From positions 1 to 51,059 of the forward strand of contig CAMWXB010000024.1 of the NCBI GenBank assembly GCA_947178125.1: a stretch of DNA of 51,059 nucleotides, in the 5' to 3' direction. The translations under genes and the position numbers were made by a program. A model generated the notes under the pieces. The model made no database searches. It was not told where the DNA came from and was given only the letters and a program-made list of their open reading frames with translations. Source of the DNA: an uncultured Lachnospiraceae bacterium. Its GTDB lineage: Bacteria > Bacillota > Clostridia > Lachnospirales > Lachnospiraceae. Of this stretch, positions 24,585 to 33,809 are shown piece after piece (positions within the stretch are counted from its first letter, which is position 1; each line of letters begins with the position of its first letter).

Positions 24585-25567
24585 TAGATGACCTCCCAGG
24601 GATTTTCTTTTCCTTCCAGAAAAAGCTTGCAGCTGATCAGAGAGTCTCTTACAACGGTTTCCACGCAGTTATCCGTATAAAAAGCCATATGATGGGATAC
24701 CGTCACGTTCGGGAACCCTCTGAGGATTGCCAGTTCTCTATTATCTAATATATCCGATTTGTGGTCATAATAGTATAGTCCGAACTCATTTTCTACAACA
24801 TCCAGACCGGCAGCGCCGATCTTACCGGATTCGATGGCGCCAATCAGCGCCTCCGAATCAATCAGGGCACCTCTTGCCGTATTGATGATGACTACGCCGT
24901 CCTTCATACCCGCGATACTCTTTTCATTGATCAAATGAAAATTCTCATCGGTCAGCGGCGTATGCAGCGTAATGACATCCGATGTCTGTAAAAGTTCTTC
25001 AAGGGATACATATGCGGCATACTGCTTTACCTCTTCCTGCTCATACAGGTCATAGGCAAGAATCTTACAGCCAAAACCCGACAGATTCCGGATTACGGTC
25101 CTGCCAATCCTGCCCGTGCCGATGACTCCTACGGTCAAATCCTTTAATTCCCTTCCCTGAATGCCGGCCAGCGTATAGTCCTGTATATTCGTACGCTCCA
25201 TGATACGTTTCATTTTCCGAATAGACATCAGGATGAGCATGACCGTATAATCGGCCACGCCGTTCGGGCCATAGGGCGCATTGCCCACTTTGATGCCAAA
25301 TTCCTTCGCCGCCTCCAGGTCGATATGGTCATATCCAATCGTTCTCGTTGTCAGATATTTCACACCGTTTTTATGAAAAGCCTCCATGAGCTCTCTCGTA
25401 ATTTTAGAAGTAATAATATCCACGCATTCACTGCCTTTTGACAAATGAATATTTTCCAGCATCGGCGCATCCGCACACAGAACAAGTTCTATGCCAAGTT
25501 CTTTTTCATAGCGCAAAAACAACGCCTTTTCATCAAATTCCCTGCAATTATAAACAGTGACCCTCAT
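24584..25567 (-). CDS. D-lactate dehydrogenase, VanH-like 2-hydroxyacid dehydrogenase
   Basis: A 327-residue NAD-dependent dehydrogenase that reduces pyruvate to D-lactate by family inference. Blocks close to VanH and Ldh are visible: TTRTIGYDHIDLEAAKEFGI near residue 75, VADYTVMLILMSIRKMK near 107, the dinucleotide motif VGVIGTGRIGRTVI near 147, arginine in NTARGALID, glutamate in VVENEFGLYYYDHKS and histidine in VSHHMAFYTD. The YY(F)D and HMAFYT signatures are those of D-lactate dehydrogenases rather than phosphoglycerate dehydrogenases. ATG 25567 follows AGGAGG; TTG 25573 is a weaker alternative. A VanZ-like gene follows directly, but no VanA-type ligase or VanX is present, so it is not a resistance cluster. 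Confidence 0.9.
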   Translation of the reverse strand: MRVTVYNCREFDEKALFLRYEKELGIELVLCADAPMLENIHLSKGSECVDIITSKITRELMEAFHKNGVKYLTTRTIGYDHIDLEAAKEFGIKVGNAPYGPNGVADYTVMLILMSIRKMKRIMERTNIQDYTLAGIQGRELKDLTVGVIGTGRIGRTVIRNLSGFGCKILAYDLYEQEEVKQYAAYVSLEELLQTSDVITLHTPLTDENFHLINEKSIAGMKDGVVIINTARGALIDSEALIGAIESGKIGAAGLDVVENEFGLYYYDHKSDILDNRELAILRGFPNVTVSHHMAFYTDNCVETVVRDSLISCKLFLEGKENPWEVI

Positions 25568-25569
25568 AG

Positions 25570-26778
25570 TCAACCTCCTGTCATATCTATGTCCTTCTGG
25601 TAAGCTTCCTTGATTTCTTCCTCGTATTCCGTCACAATTTCCGTATCTTCATGATGTAAACGCCTGAACCGGTTAAATCCGGCCACCAGAATTTTCACAC
25701 TTTCCTTTGTCGTATCAAAAACGCCCTCTTCATACAAATTGATCAGAATAATGCCAATCGGCAGAGCAAGTATCATGCCCATGACACCAGCCATATGATA
25801 ACCAATATAAAGAAGGAACAGCGTCGGAATCGGGTCAAGTCCGATGGAATCTCCGACAATCTTGGGCTGTATGACCTGTCTGACAATCTGCCCGATACAC
25901 CAGATGATCAAAAGGCCGACTGCCAGCTTGTATTCACCGCTCAAAATCTCGACCACCGCCCAGGGGAGCATGACCGTTCCCGCTCCAAATACAGGGAGCA
26001 GATCGATAAATGCAATGCCGAAAGCGATAAGAAACGCGTATTTAATCTTCAAAATCAGCAGTCCGATAAAGATCAAAATGTATATCCAGACTTCTATCTT
26101 CAACTGTGCCTTGAAATAACCGCCGACCGCGTTCCGGAAGCTTCTCTGAATCAGATTGAACCGATAATAAACAGACTCCGGCACATACTTTTTCATAAAA
26201 TCAGACATATAAGCCTTGTCCGCCACAAAAAAATAGGAAGACAACAGCGTCATGACCACCGCCATAAAAACATCGGGAAGCTGTTTGGCAAAATTCCCGA
26301 CCGCCGCAAACGTGGGCGTTCCGATACCGCTGATAAAATCGGAGAACCAGCTCCCGATACCGCTCCAAAAATCCAACAGCTGCTTCTGGGCATCCGCAGG
26401 AAGCCTTTTTATCAGTCCTTCCAGACTGGCGCCCGCCTGTGTAAATTCCGCTTCGATGTTCTCCCATATCATGGGCAGTTCGTTCACAAAACTGACTGTT
26501 TCCCGCACCAGCTTAACACCGATACCGTAAACGAGCAGAATCACGCCGGCGAGAACCGCGATGATAACAAATGCCGAAACAGCCTTACGCCGAATCTTCA
26601 GCTTTTCCTCCAAAAATCTGACAAGCGGCGATGCGATCAACGATATGGCCCATCCTATGATAAAAGGCATAAAAAACCCAATACACTTAGGCAGCAGAAA
26701 AACGCAAAGCAATAGTATGACTAATGCAGTCAATAAATTTAAAATGGATTTCAAATAGGTTACTGATTCTCTTTTCAT
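25570..26778 (-). CDS. AI-2E family transporter (YtvI/YdiK-like)
   Basis: A 402-residue integral membrane protein with about seven hydrophobic segments. An N-terminal pair is followed by a soluble middle (about 90-155), then the conserved C-terminal half: LPVFGAGTVMLPWAVVEILSG, IIWCIGQIVRQVIQPKIVGDSIGLDPIPTLFLLYIGY and GMILALPIGII. Members are called AI-2 exporters after E. coli TqsA; in Firmicutes a relative, YtvI, has been tied to sporulation. Substrate unknown. ATG 26778 has AAAGGG six bases upstream. The next gene downstream starts at 25567, only two bases after this stop. Confidence 0.9.
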   Translation of the reverse strand: MKRESVTYLKSILNLLTALVILLLCVFLLPKCIGFFMPFIIGWAISLIASPLVRFLEEKLKIRRKAVSAFVIIAVLAGVILLVYGIGVKLVRETVSFVNELPMIWENIEAEFTQAGASLEGLIKRLPADAQKQLLDFWSGIGSWFSDFISGIGTPTFAAVGNFAKQLPDVFMAVVMTLLSSYFFVADKAYMSDFMKKYVPESVYYRFNLIQRSFRNAVGGYFKAQLKIEVWIYILIFIGLLILKIKYAFLIAFGIAFIDLLPVFGAGTVMLPWAVVEILSGEYKLAVGLLIIWCIGQIVRQVIQPKIVGDSIGLDPIPTLFLLYIGYHMAGVMGMILALPIGIILINLYEEGVFDTTKESVKILVAGFNRFRRLHHEDTEIVTEYEEEIKEAYQKDIDMTGG

Positions 26779-26812
26779 CCTTCACCCTTTCCACCGCCAT
26801 AGACGGCACAGG

Positions 26813-27397
26813 TCACTCCAGCATGCTGTCTAACAGCGCATAAATTTCTTCCCGTCCCTGTTTTGTCATGGAAGAATACGGGATGAGAAGCGTGTCGCTT
26901 TCCGTATGCAGCGTATCGCAGATCAGTTTCTTCTGTTTCTCAATCTGGCTGCGCTTGATCTTATCCAGTTTCGTTGCGATCAGAATCGGCTTATAACCTC
27001 TTGACACAATCCAGTCATACATCATACAGTCGTTCTCCGACGGCGCATGTCTGATATCGACCAGAAGGAATACTGCCCGAATCTTTTTGGACTGATGCAG
27101 ATAATCCTCGATCAGCTTTCCCCACTGGGCTTTGACTTTCTCATTGGCAGTCGCATAGCCGTAGCCGGGCAGATCGACAAAATACATCTGCTCGTTGATA
27201 TTATAATAGTTGATCGTCTGGGTCTTGCCCGGTTTTGAACTCGTTCTTGCTAACGCCTTGCGGTTCATCAGGCCGTTGATCAGGGAAGATTTTCCGACAT
27301 TGCTCTTTCCCGCAAACGCAAATTCCACAAGCTGGTTCTCCGGCAGTTTACTGGTGACGCCGCAGACTTTTTCCAAATTTACACTCCTGATCACCAT
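26813..27397 (-). CDS. engB: Ribosome biogenesis GTPase EngB/YsxC
   Basis: A 194-residue TRAFAC-class GTPase needed for 50S ribosome assembly. G motifs are all present: G1 AGKSNVGKSS near residue 31, G2 T in GKTQTINYY, G3 DLPGYG near 75, G4 TKLD near 143, and G5 SS in PYSSMTKQG. Length and the LVEFAFAGKSNVGKSSLIN start of the domain are typical. I chose ATG 27397 because MVIRSVNLEKV aligns with usual N-termini; an in-frame ATG at 27409 follows AGAAAGG by one base. It lies immediately after lon, as in many Firmicutes. Confidence 0.94.
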   Translation of the reverse strand: MVIRSVNLEKVCGVTSKLPENQLVEFAFAGKSNVGKSSLINGLMNRKALARTSSKPGKTQTINYYNINEQMYFVDLPGYGYATANEKVKAQWGKLIEDYLHQSKKIRAVFLLVDIRHAPSENDCMMYDWIVSRGYKPILIATKLDKIKRSQIEKQKKLICDTLHTESDTLLIPYSSMTKQGREEIYALLDSMLE

Positions 27398-27432
27398 TTC
27401 AGTCACCATGCCTTTCTTTTCTCAAACGGAAC

Positions 27433-29772
27433 CTATGCGGAACCTTTCTTCACAAAGGAATATTTCACAACATCCTCCATCGTTTCCACATAGTATATAT
27501 GGAGTCCTTTCCTGATCTCTCCCGCAATCTCCTCGATATCCTTTTCGTTCTTTTTCGGTACGAGCACCGTTTCCATACCCGCCGTCTTGGCCGCAAGGAT
27601 TTTTTCTTTCAGGCCCCCGATCGGAAGGACCCGGCCGCGCAATGTAATCTCTCCCGTCATTGCCACCCTGGCGTCTACCGGTGTATCCGTCACAAGGGAA
27701 AGAATGGCCGCCGCCATCGTAATCCCTGCCGACGGTCCGTCCTTCGGGACTGCTCCTTCCGGGATATGAAGATGGAAATCATTTTCCTTGAACATATCCT
27801 CAGCAACATCGTATTTTGGACTGACAGAACGCACATAACTCATAGCAATCATCGCGGATTCCCGCATTACATCTCCCATTTGACCTGTAAGGTCAATCTC
27901 GCCTTTGCCCGGCATCTTGTTGACTTCTATCTGCAAAGTCTCGCCGCCCACACTGGTCCATGCAAGTCCGCGCACAATACCAACTTCATTTCGTTCATTC
28001 GCCTTGATGCTGTCATATTTCGGCTTACCGAGATAATGCGGGAGATTCCCGGAAGTTACTTTGATTCTTCCCTTTTTTTTCTGTAATATTTCCCGCGCCG
28101 ATTTCCGGCATACCTCGCCGATCTTTCGCTCCAGCCCGCGCACACCCGCTTCTCTCGTATAGGATGCAATGATATCCCGCAGAGCGCCGTCTGTAATCTG
28201 CAGTATGTCGCTTCCCAGCCCGTTTTTCTCAAACTGTTTCCGAAGCAGATGCTCTTTGGCGATATGAAACTTTTCATTTGCCGTATAGCTGTTTACTTCT
28301 ATGATTTCCATCCGGTCGAGCAGCGGTCTTGGAATCGAATCCGTGGAATTTGCGGTCGCAATGAACAGTACTTCCGATAAATCAAGCGGTATTTCCACAT
28401 AATGATCACGGAAATGGCTGTTCTGCTCACTGTCCAGCACTTCTAACAACGCAGAAGAAGTATCGCCCTTATAGTCGCTGCTCACCTTATCGATTTCATC
28501 GAGAAGCATCAGCGGATTTTTCACGCCCGCCTGCCGCAGTCCGACCGCAATCCGTCCCGGCATCGCTCCCACATAAGTCTTCCGGTGCCCTCTGATTTCC
28601 GCTTCGTCCCGGACACCGCCCAGACAAATACGCACATATTTTTTATGTAATGCCTCCGCTATGCTCCTGGCAATGGAAGTCTTGCCCGTACCGGGCGGAC
28701 CTACCAGACAAATGATCGGACTGTCGCCCTTCTTCGTCATAATGCGGACTGCCAGAAATTCCAGCACACGCTCCTTTACTTTTTCCAGCCCGTAATGCTG
28801 TTCTTCCAGAATCTGCTCCGCCCTGTTAAGGTCCAGACAGTCGCGTGATTCCTTATCCCATGGAAGTTCCAGCAAAGTCTCCAGATAGGCGCGTTCCACC
28901 GCACTTTCCGAACTGCTTCCCGATACGCTTTTAAAACGTGAAATCTCTTTACGGATTTTTTCTTTTACTTCTTTATTTGCCTTTAGTTTTTCCAGCGCCG
29001 CTTCGAACTGCTCCACCTCGGAAAAGGTATTGTCCTCGCCGAGTTCTTTCCTGATATAACGAAGCTGCTCCCGCAGCACATACTCCTTCTGATTCTGGTC
29101 GAGCCTCTTCTTAACCTGTACGGTCAATTTGTTCTTGACCTGTGTAATCTCCACTTCATTTGCCAGAATACCGGTCAATATCTCAAATCTTTCGCGCAAA
29201 AGGACCGCTCCGAGTACCTGCTGTTTCTTCTGAAAAGTCAACGGGATATTGATCGTAATCTGATCTATCAGCATCCCAAGGTCATAACCGTCTTCAACCT
29301 GCTTGCTGATGGTCCCGCCGATTTTAGGAAAACAAGCTGTATACCTGGCAAATTCCTCCTTCAGCGTGCGAAGCATTGCTTCCTTTTCTATCTCATCCAG
29401 TTCTTCCCGGTCCGTTTCCAACGGAATGACCTGCGCAGTCAAAAACTCTTTTTCCTGCGAAAAAGCGGTGAGTCTGGCCCTTGTCGTTCCTTCGATCAAA
29501 ACTCTGACCATCGAGCCCTGCAGCTTCGTTACCTGCTTGACCATGACGATCGTACCAATCGGATAAACCTGCTCCAAATCCGGCTCTTCCTCCTGCAGTT
29601 CTTTCTGTGTCACAACAAAAAGCCGCTGGTCCCCCATCATGGCAGCCTCGATTGCGAGTACTGATTTTTCTTTACTCAGATCAAAATGAATGATCATATC
29701 GGGGAAAATCGTCAATCCCCGTAAAGTCACCGCCGGTATGATAATTTCTTCCAGTTCCAATTCTCTGTCCAT
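27433..29772 (-). CDS. lon: ATP-dependent protease La (LonA)
   Basis: A 779-residue LonA. The N-terminal substrate-binding domain (to about 200, beginning [22 protein letters not shown]) is followed by a coiled region and the AAA+ module: Walker A GPPGTGKT near residue 356, Walker B MLLDEIDK near 422, sensor-2 region to 580. The C-terminal serine protease domain has the catalytic serine in PKDGPSAGI and lysine in [13 protein letters not shown]. It degrades misfolded and regulatory proteins in the cytosol. Between clpX and lon lie a terminator and a palindrome (29804-29825), so lon probably also has its own control. EngB follows. Confidence 0.97.
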   Translation of the reverse strand: MDRELELEEIIIPAVTLRGLTIFPDMIIHFDLSKEKSVLAIEAAMMGDQRLFVVTQKELQEEEPDLEQVYPIGTIVMVKQVTKLQGSMVRVLIEGTTRARLTAFSQEKEFLTAQVIPLETDREELDEIEKEAMLRTLKEEFARYTACFPKIGGTISKQVEDGYDLGMLIDQITINIPLTFQKKQQVLGAVLLRERFEILTGILANEVEITQVKNKLTVQVKKRLDQNQKEYVLREQLRYIRKELGEDNTFSEVEQFEAALEKLKANKEVKEKIRKEISRFKSVSGSSSESAVERAYLETLLELPWDKESRDCLDLNRAEQILEEQHYGLEKVKERVLEFLAVRIMTKKGDSPIICLVGPPGTGKTSIARSIAEALHKKYVRICLGGVRDEAEIRGHRKTYVGAMPGRIAVGLRQAGVKNPLMLLDEIDKVSSDYKGDTSSALLEVLDSEQNSHFRDHYVEIPLDLSEVLFIATANSTDSIPRPLLDRMEIIEVNSYTANEKFHIAKEHLLRKQFEKNGLGSDILQITDGALRDIIASYTREAGVRGLERKIGEVCRKSAREILQKKKGRIKVTSGNLPHYLGKPKYDSIKANERNEVGIVRGLAWTSVGGETLQIEVNKMPGKGEIDLTGQMGDVMRESAMIAMSYVRSVSPKYDVAEDMFKENDFHLHIPEGAVPKDGPSAGITMAAAILSLVTDTPVDARVAMTGEITLRGRVLPIGGLKEKILAAKTAGMETVLVPKKNEKDIEEIAGEIRKGLHIYYVETMEDVVKYSFVKKGSA

Positions 29773-29803
29773 TTTCCTCTATCTTCCATATCCATCACGA
29801 TTA

Positions 29804-29825
29804 CAGGATTTCCTGTCACAGGAAA
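29804..29825. promoter_or_regulatory. Overlapping inverted repeats in the lon leader
   Basis: TTTCCTG-TCA-CAGGAAA (29809-29825) is a perfect seven-base inverted repeat and overlaps CAGGA-TT-TCCTG (29804-29815). It sits 32-53 bases upstream of the lon ATG and directly after the clpX terminator. It may be an operator or a 5' RNA hairpin. It does not match the CtsR or CIRCE (HrcA) consensus. Confidence 0.45.
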
Positions 29826-29828
29826 CAA

Positions 29829-29855
29829 AACGCCGCCTTAATGGCGGCGTTTTTT
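29829..29855 (-). terminator. Terminator between clpX and lon
   Basis: AACGCCGCC and GGCGGCGTT (29829-29837 with 29843-29851) form a nine-base GC-rich stem with a five-base loop. T runs follow on both strands (TTTTG on minus, six T on plus). It would end or attenuate the tig-clpP-clpX transcript. Confidence 0.8.
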
Positions 29856-29883
29856 AGCCTGCGGCACAAATCCTAAAACAAGC

Positions 29884-31140
29884 CTATTCTGCCTGTAGCA
29901 ATCTGTTTCGATAATGCACAAGGGGCTGCGCCTTTCCTTCTACAGCTTCCTTCGTAATGATACATTCCGCAATATTATCATCTGACGGAATTTCATACAT
30001 CACATCCATCATAATATTTTCCATAACGGAACGAAGTCCTCTCGCACCCGTTTTTCTTTCAAAAGCCAGGTCTGCAATTGCCTCAATTGCATCTTCTTCC
30101 ACTTTCAGATTGACTTCATCAAATTCAAACAGTTTTTTATACTGCTTTACAAGCGCATTCTTTGGCTCCTTCAAAATCCGTATCAGCGCTTCTCTGTCCA
30201 ATCCTTCCAACGTTACCGTAATCGGCACACGTCCGATAAATTCAGGAATCAGACCGAATTTCATCAAATCCTGCGGCGCCACCTCTTTGAGAACGGCACC
30301 AATATCCTTGCTGCTCTTCTCCATGATCTTCGCATTAAAACCAATCGAATTTCTATCCAGTCTCTCTTCTACGATTTTCTCCAGACCGTCGAATGCACCG
30401 CCACAGATAAAAAGGATATTGGAAGTGTCAATCTGAATCAGTTCCTGATGCGGATGCTTTCTTCCTCCCTGCGGTGGAACGCTTGCGACCGTTCCTTCGA
30501 TAATCTTCAAAAGCGCCTGCTGCACGCCTTCTCCTGAAACATCTCTCGTAATGGAGACATTTTCACTCTTCTTCGTAATCTTATCGATTTCATCGATATA
30601 AATAATACCGAACTGCGCACGCTCAATATCATAGTCCGCCGCCTGAATCAGTTTCAACAGAATATTCTCCACATCTTCACCGACATATCCCGCTTCCGTG
30701 AGCGTCGTCGCATCCGCGATTGCAAAAGGTACATTGATGATCTTCGCCAGCGTCTGCGCCAGATATGTCTTACCAGAACCGGTCGGGCCAATCATGATGA
30801 TGTTGCTCTTCTGCAGTTCCACCCCGTCGTCATCCGGCGGCGCTGTCACCCTCTTATAGTGATTATATACGGAAACGGCTAGAACTTTCTTCGCCTCATC
30901 CTGTCCGATCACATAATCATCCAGAAATTTTCTGATTTCAACCGGTTTCAGAAGATTGATCTCCGTCTCTTCTGTTTCCACTTCTTCCTCATATTCTTCC
31001 TCGATAATATCCGCACAGATATCTACGCATTCATCACAAATATAAACATTTCCAGGTCCGGCGATCATTTTTCGTACCTGATCCTGTGTCTTATTACAAA
31101 AAGAACATCTTACCTTATCGTCAGAATTTCTTCCTGTCAT
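29884..31140 (-). CDS. clpX: ATP-dependent Clp protease ATP-binding subunit ClpX
   Basis: A 418-residue AAA+ unfoldase that feeds substrates to ClpP. The N-terminal zinc-binding domain has CSFCNKTQ and CDECVDIC (C4). Walker [13 protein letters not shown] is near residue 118, Walker [11 protein letters not shown] near 183, the ClpP-contact IGF-type loop about 268-272 (NSIGFNAK), and sensor-2 [10 protein letters not shown] near 370. ATG 31140 is preceded by AGAAAGGCATGGTTTTAATAAA, and the upstream ATG starts a five-codon frame (MVLIK) that ends in TGA overlapping the clpX ATG. It follows clpP after 55 bases. Confidence 0.97.
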   Translation of the reverse strand: MTGRNSDDKVRCSFCNKTQDQVRKMIAGPGNVYICDECVDICADIIEEEYEEEVETEETEINLLKPVEIRKFLDDYVIGQDEAKKVLAVSVYNHYKRVTAPPDDDGVELQKSNIIMIGPTGSGKTYLAQTLAKIINVPFAIADATTLTEAGYVGEDVENILLKLIQAADYDIERAQFGIIYIDEIDKITKKSENVSITRDVSGEGVQQALLKIIEGTVASVPPQGGRKHPHQELIQIDTSNILFICGGAFDGLEKIVEERLDRNSIGFNAKIMEKSSKDIGAVLKEVAPQDLMKFGLIPEFIGRVPITVTLEGLDREALIRILKEPKNALVKQYKKLFEFDEVNLKVEEDAIEAIADLAFERKTGARGLRSVMENIMMDVMYEIPSDDNIAECIITKEAVEGKAQPLVHYRNRLLQAE

Positions 31141-31195
31141 TTTATTAAAACCATGCCTTTCTTATTCTTTCTAGCAACAGGCAGTCGAATGCGGC

Positions 31196-31792
31196 TTATT
31201 CCGCAGCATCCTTGTGATTGGTTATAACGCGGTCGATCAGACCATATGCAAGCGCTTCTTCCGCAGATTTCCAGTTGTCGCGTTCCGTATCCGCCGCAAT
31301 TACCTCATAATCCTGCCCTGTATTCTCGGATAAAATTTTATTCAGCTTTTCCTTCGTCTGCAAAATATGTTTGGCCGCAATTTCAATTTCCGTTGCCTGT
31401 CCCTGTGCTCCGCCAAGCGGCTGATGAATCATGATCTCCGCATTCGGAAGGGCCATTCGCTTTCCTTTCGCGCCGCCTGCAAGCAGGAACGCGCCCATGC
31501 TGGCCGCCATACCGATACACACCGTTGAAACATCACATTTGATGAACTGCATTGTATCATAAATTGCCATGCCTGCCGTAACAGAACCACCCGGACTGTT
31601 AATATAAAGATGAATATCTTTCTCCGGATCCTCGGACTCTAAGAACAGCATCTGCGCAACCACCAGACTGGCCGTCGTCTCATTTACCTCTTCTCCGAGA
31701 AATATGATTCTTTCCTTCAAAAGTCTTGAATAAATATCATAGGAGCGTTCCCCTTTCGAGGTCTGCTCGATGACATATGGTACTAACGCCAT
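31196..31792 (-). CDS. clpP: ATP-dependent Clp protease proteolytic subunit ClpP
   Basis: A 198-residue serine protease subunit forming the double heptamer that works with ClpX. The catalytic serine is in [11 protein letters not shown] near residue 98, histidine in MIHQPLGG near 123, aspartate in [12 protein letters not shown] near 172. [27 protein letters not shown] is the normal start. ATG 31792 has GGAGG seven bases upstream; the longer frame to 31840 lacks support. It lies between tig and clpX, the standard Firmicutes order. A copy of the recurring hairpin element lies in its leader. Confidence 0.97.
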   Translation of the reverse strand: MALVPYVIEQTSKGERSYDIYSRLLKERIIFLGEEVNETTASLVVAQMLFLESEDPEKDIHLYINSPGGSVTAGMAIYDTMQFIKCDVSTVCIGMAASMGAFLLAGGAKGKRMALPNAEIMIHQPLGGAQGQATEIEIAAKHILQTKEKLNKILSENTGQDYEVIAADTERDNWKSAEEALAYGLIDRVITNHKDAAE

Positions 31793-31830
31793 AGTAATTC
31801 CTCCAATCGCTTTGATGCAATGCTTCTCAA

Positions 31831-31895
31831 CCTGTGACATTTGAGGCCATGTCTCAAATTCGCGGCCAAAAGAGTTTGTCTGCTCTTTCAGCTTA
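31831..31895 (-). repeat. Recurring leader element (clpP copy)
   Basis: On the plus strand CTCAACCTGTGACATTTGAG leads into a hairpin TTTGAG/CTCAAA (31840-31858), then AATTCGCG and a second hairpin AAAAGAG/CTCTTT (31868-31889). The same order, hairpin, AATTCGCG, hairpin, occurs at 14889-14940, and CTCAACCTG is shared with 39934-39942. It lies between tig and clpP. Confidence 0.5.
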
Positions 31896-31959
31896 TTATA
31901 TATCTACTGCACGGTTTCTGCACGCACCAAATTCACTTTTAAGAAAAACTTAATATTAT

Positions 31960-33246
31960 TTATTTTTCTTTTGCATTTTCTGCAACGAATTCCGCAGCCT
32001 TCCGTACCGCAAGATCCTGTCTGATATTCTTCATTTCTTTTTCACCGAGCATCTCTTTGACTTTGGAAGCATCCATCTGATAAACTTCCGCCATCGTCTC
32101 TATTTCCTTATCAAACTCTTCGTCGGATACTTCGATATTCTCCGCCGCTGCAATCGCCTCCAGAACGAGTCTGGACTGAATCCTCTTCTCAGCCTGCGGT
32201 TTTACATTCTCGATCATCTGCTGATAATTCGTCCCCGTGAACTGGAAATACTGCTCCATGGAGAGACCCTGCATCGTGATCCGTTGAGCAAATTCGTCCA
32301 CCATCTGTCTCTGCTGCGTCTCGATCATTGCTTCCGGAATATCCATTTCGGACAGATCTACGACCGCTTCCACTGCCTCGCGCTCTTTATTCTCTTTCGC
32401 TTCCTTTACTTTCTTCTCTTCCAAGTTCTTCTTTACATCCTCTTTATACTCAGCAAGCGTATCAAACTCGGATACTTCGCTCGCAAATTCATCATCTAAC
32501 TCCGGAAGTTCTTTTTCCTTGATTTCCTTTACGGTACATTTAAAGACCGCCGCCTTGCCCTTCAGATCTTCTGACTGATAATCCTCCGGGAAAGTAACGT
32601 TCACTTCCAATTCTTTGCCGATTTCCGCACCGACTAACTGCTCTTCAAATCCGGGAATGAACGCGCCGGAACCAATCGTCAGCGGATAGTTCTCTCCCTT
32701 GCCGCCCTCAAAAGCAACGCCGTCAACAAATCCTTCAAAATCGAGCACTGTCATATCGCCGTCTTTGACTGCTCTGTCCTCTACCGCAATATTTCTCGCG
32801 TTGTTCTCGCGCTCTCTTTCAATGACCTCATCTACTTCTTCGTCCGTCACCGCCGTTTCGGACTTCTCAACTTTGACGCCCTTATATTTACCCAGCTTTA
32901 CTTCCGGCTTCAAAGCAACTTCTGCCGTAAAGATAAAAGGCTTTCCAGCCTCAATCTGAGTCACCTCGATTTTCGGAGAAGATACGATATCTTCTTCACA
33001 TTCATCAAGCGCCTCTGCATAAGCGTCCTGAATCAGCATATTTGCAGCATCCTCATAAAAAACTTCCTTACCATACATCTTTTCCACTACCTGACGGGGA
33101 ACCTTACCTTTTCTGAAACCGGGAATGCTGATCTTCCCTTTCTGTCTCTGATATGCAGACTCAATTGCCTTGTCCAGTCTGTCAGCGCCTACCTCGATTG
33201 TAAGCTTCGCCATGTTCTTTTCCAATTTCTCCACCTGTAAACTCAT
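31960..33246 (-). CDS. tig: Trigger factor (ribosome-associated chaperone, peptidyl-prolyl isomerase)
   Basis: A 428-residue trigger factor. The N-terminal ribosome-binding domain has the signature PGFRKGKVPRQVVEKMYG near residue 43. The FKBP-type isomerase domain (about 150-240) has GDMTVLDFEGFVDGVAFEGGKGENYPLTIGSGAFIPGFEEQLVGAEIG, and the long helical C-terminal arms complete the chain. It binds nascent chains at the exit tunnel. An extended -10 (TGTTATAAT, 33291-33299) precedes it, with GGAGGA before ATG 33246. It heads the tig-clpP-clpX run. Confidence 0.97.
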   Translation of the reverse strand: MSLQVEKLEKNMAKLTIEVGADRLDKAIESAYQRQKGKISIPGFRKGKVPRQVVEKMYGKEVFYEDAANMLIQDAYAEALDECEEDIVSSPKIEVTQIEAGKPFIFTAEVALKPEVKLGKYKGVKVEKSETAVTDEEVDEVIERERENNARNIAVEDRAVKDGDMTVLDFEGFVDGVAFEGGKGENYPLTIGSGAFIPGFEEQLVGAEIGKELEVNVTFPEDYQSEDLKGKAAVFKCTVKEIKEKELPELDDEFASEVSEFDTLAEYKEDVKKNLEEKKVKEAKENKEREAVEAVVDLSEMDIPEAMIETQQRQMVDEFAQRITMQGLSMEQYFQFTGTNYQQMIENVKPQAEKRIQSRLVLEAIAAAENIEVSDEEFDKEIETMAEVYQMDASKVKEMLGEKEMKNIRQDLAVRKAAEFVAENAKEK

Positions 33247-33316
33247 TGACCGGTCTCCTCCTTCAATTACCTAACAACATACATTTAGCAATTATAACAC
33301 AACCGTTCGGAAAATA

Positions 33317-33565
33317 CTAGCATTTCTTTCCATAAATCACTTTGGAACTGATTCCGCGCAGCATCCCTATCTTTCCCGCCAAAGCGCTTATTTGTTCTTC
33401 CGGCGCATCGAGCACAATACTGATGATGTTCATTTGTTTTCTGCTATAAGGAATCCCCATTCTTCCGATAATATATTCAGCATGATCGTGTAAAATCCGG
33501 TTCAGGCGTTCAATTTCTTCCGTATTTTCCACGATAATGCCCAGCAATGCGACTCTTGTTTCCAT
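33317..33565 (-). CDS. TM1266-type putative iron-only hydrogenase system regulator
   Basis: An 82-residue ACT/NikR-C-like protein: RVALLGIIVENTEEIERLNRILHDHAEYIIGRMGIPYSRKQMNIISIVLDAPEEQISALAGKIGMLRGI is the pattern of the TM1266 (TIGR03959) family, usually found with [FeFe]-hydrogenase maturation genes. No hyd genes are in this window, so the link is from family knowledge. It has no DNA-binding domain of its own. AGGAGG lies seven bases before ATG 33565. It is separated from the upstream ABC gene by structured element 33595-33808, so its expression probably depends on how that element is read through. Confidence 0.88.
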   Translation of the reverse strand: METRVALLGIIVENTEEIERLNRILHDHAEYIIGRMGIPYSRKQMNIISIVLDAPEEQISALAGKIGMLRGISSKVIYGKKC

Positions 33566-33594
33566 TTTGTGACCTCCTGTTTTTTTAATTTAAA

Positions 33595-33808
33595 GAAGAA
33601 GGGCCTGCGCAGGGACCCCCTGCGGGAGTGGGGAGAAAAAAGATTTCCGATGAAGAGGCCCTCTGAAAACGTCGGCACTTGGATTTTGGGGCGCTTGCGA
33701 CACAAAATCCTTAGTACCGCTACGTTTTTAGCGGAGCGAAAGCGTGCCTCGAAGCGGAAACTTTTTTCTCCCCACTCCCGCAGGGGGTCCGTGCGCAGGC
33801 CCTTCTTC
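33595..33808 (-). repeat. Large inverted-repeat element with structured interior
   Basis: Two 48-base arms (33595-33642 and 33761-33808) are complementary at 47 of 48 positions, around a 118-base interior. Inside, minus strand, TTTCCG..GAGGC pairs with GCCTC..CGGAAA, CCGCTA/TAGCGG forms a hairpin with loop AAAACG, and GGATTTTG pairs with CAAAATCC. ACGTTTT downstream can pair with the AAAACG(T) loop as a pseudoknot. It starts directly after the TAG stop of the ABC fusion gene and ends 30 bases before the next gene. Confidence 0.85.
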
Positions 33809-33809
33809 C

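Noticed and set aside
24075..25567. Glycopeptide-resistance cluster
   Set aside because: Only VanH-like and VanZ-like genes are present; the ligase, VanX and VanRS are missing, so no resistance call is made.
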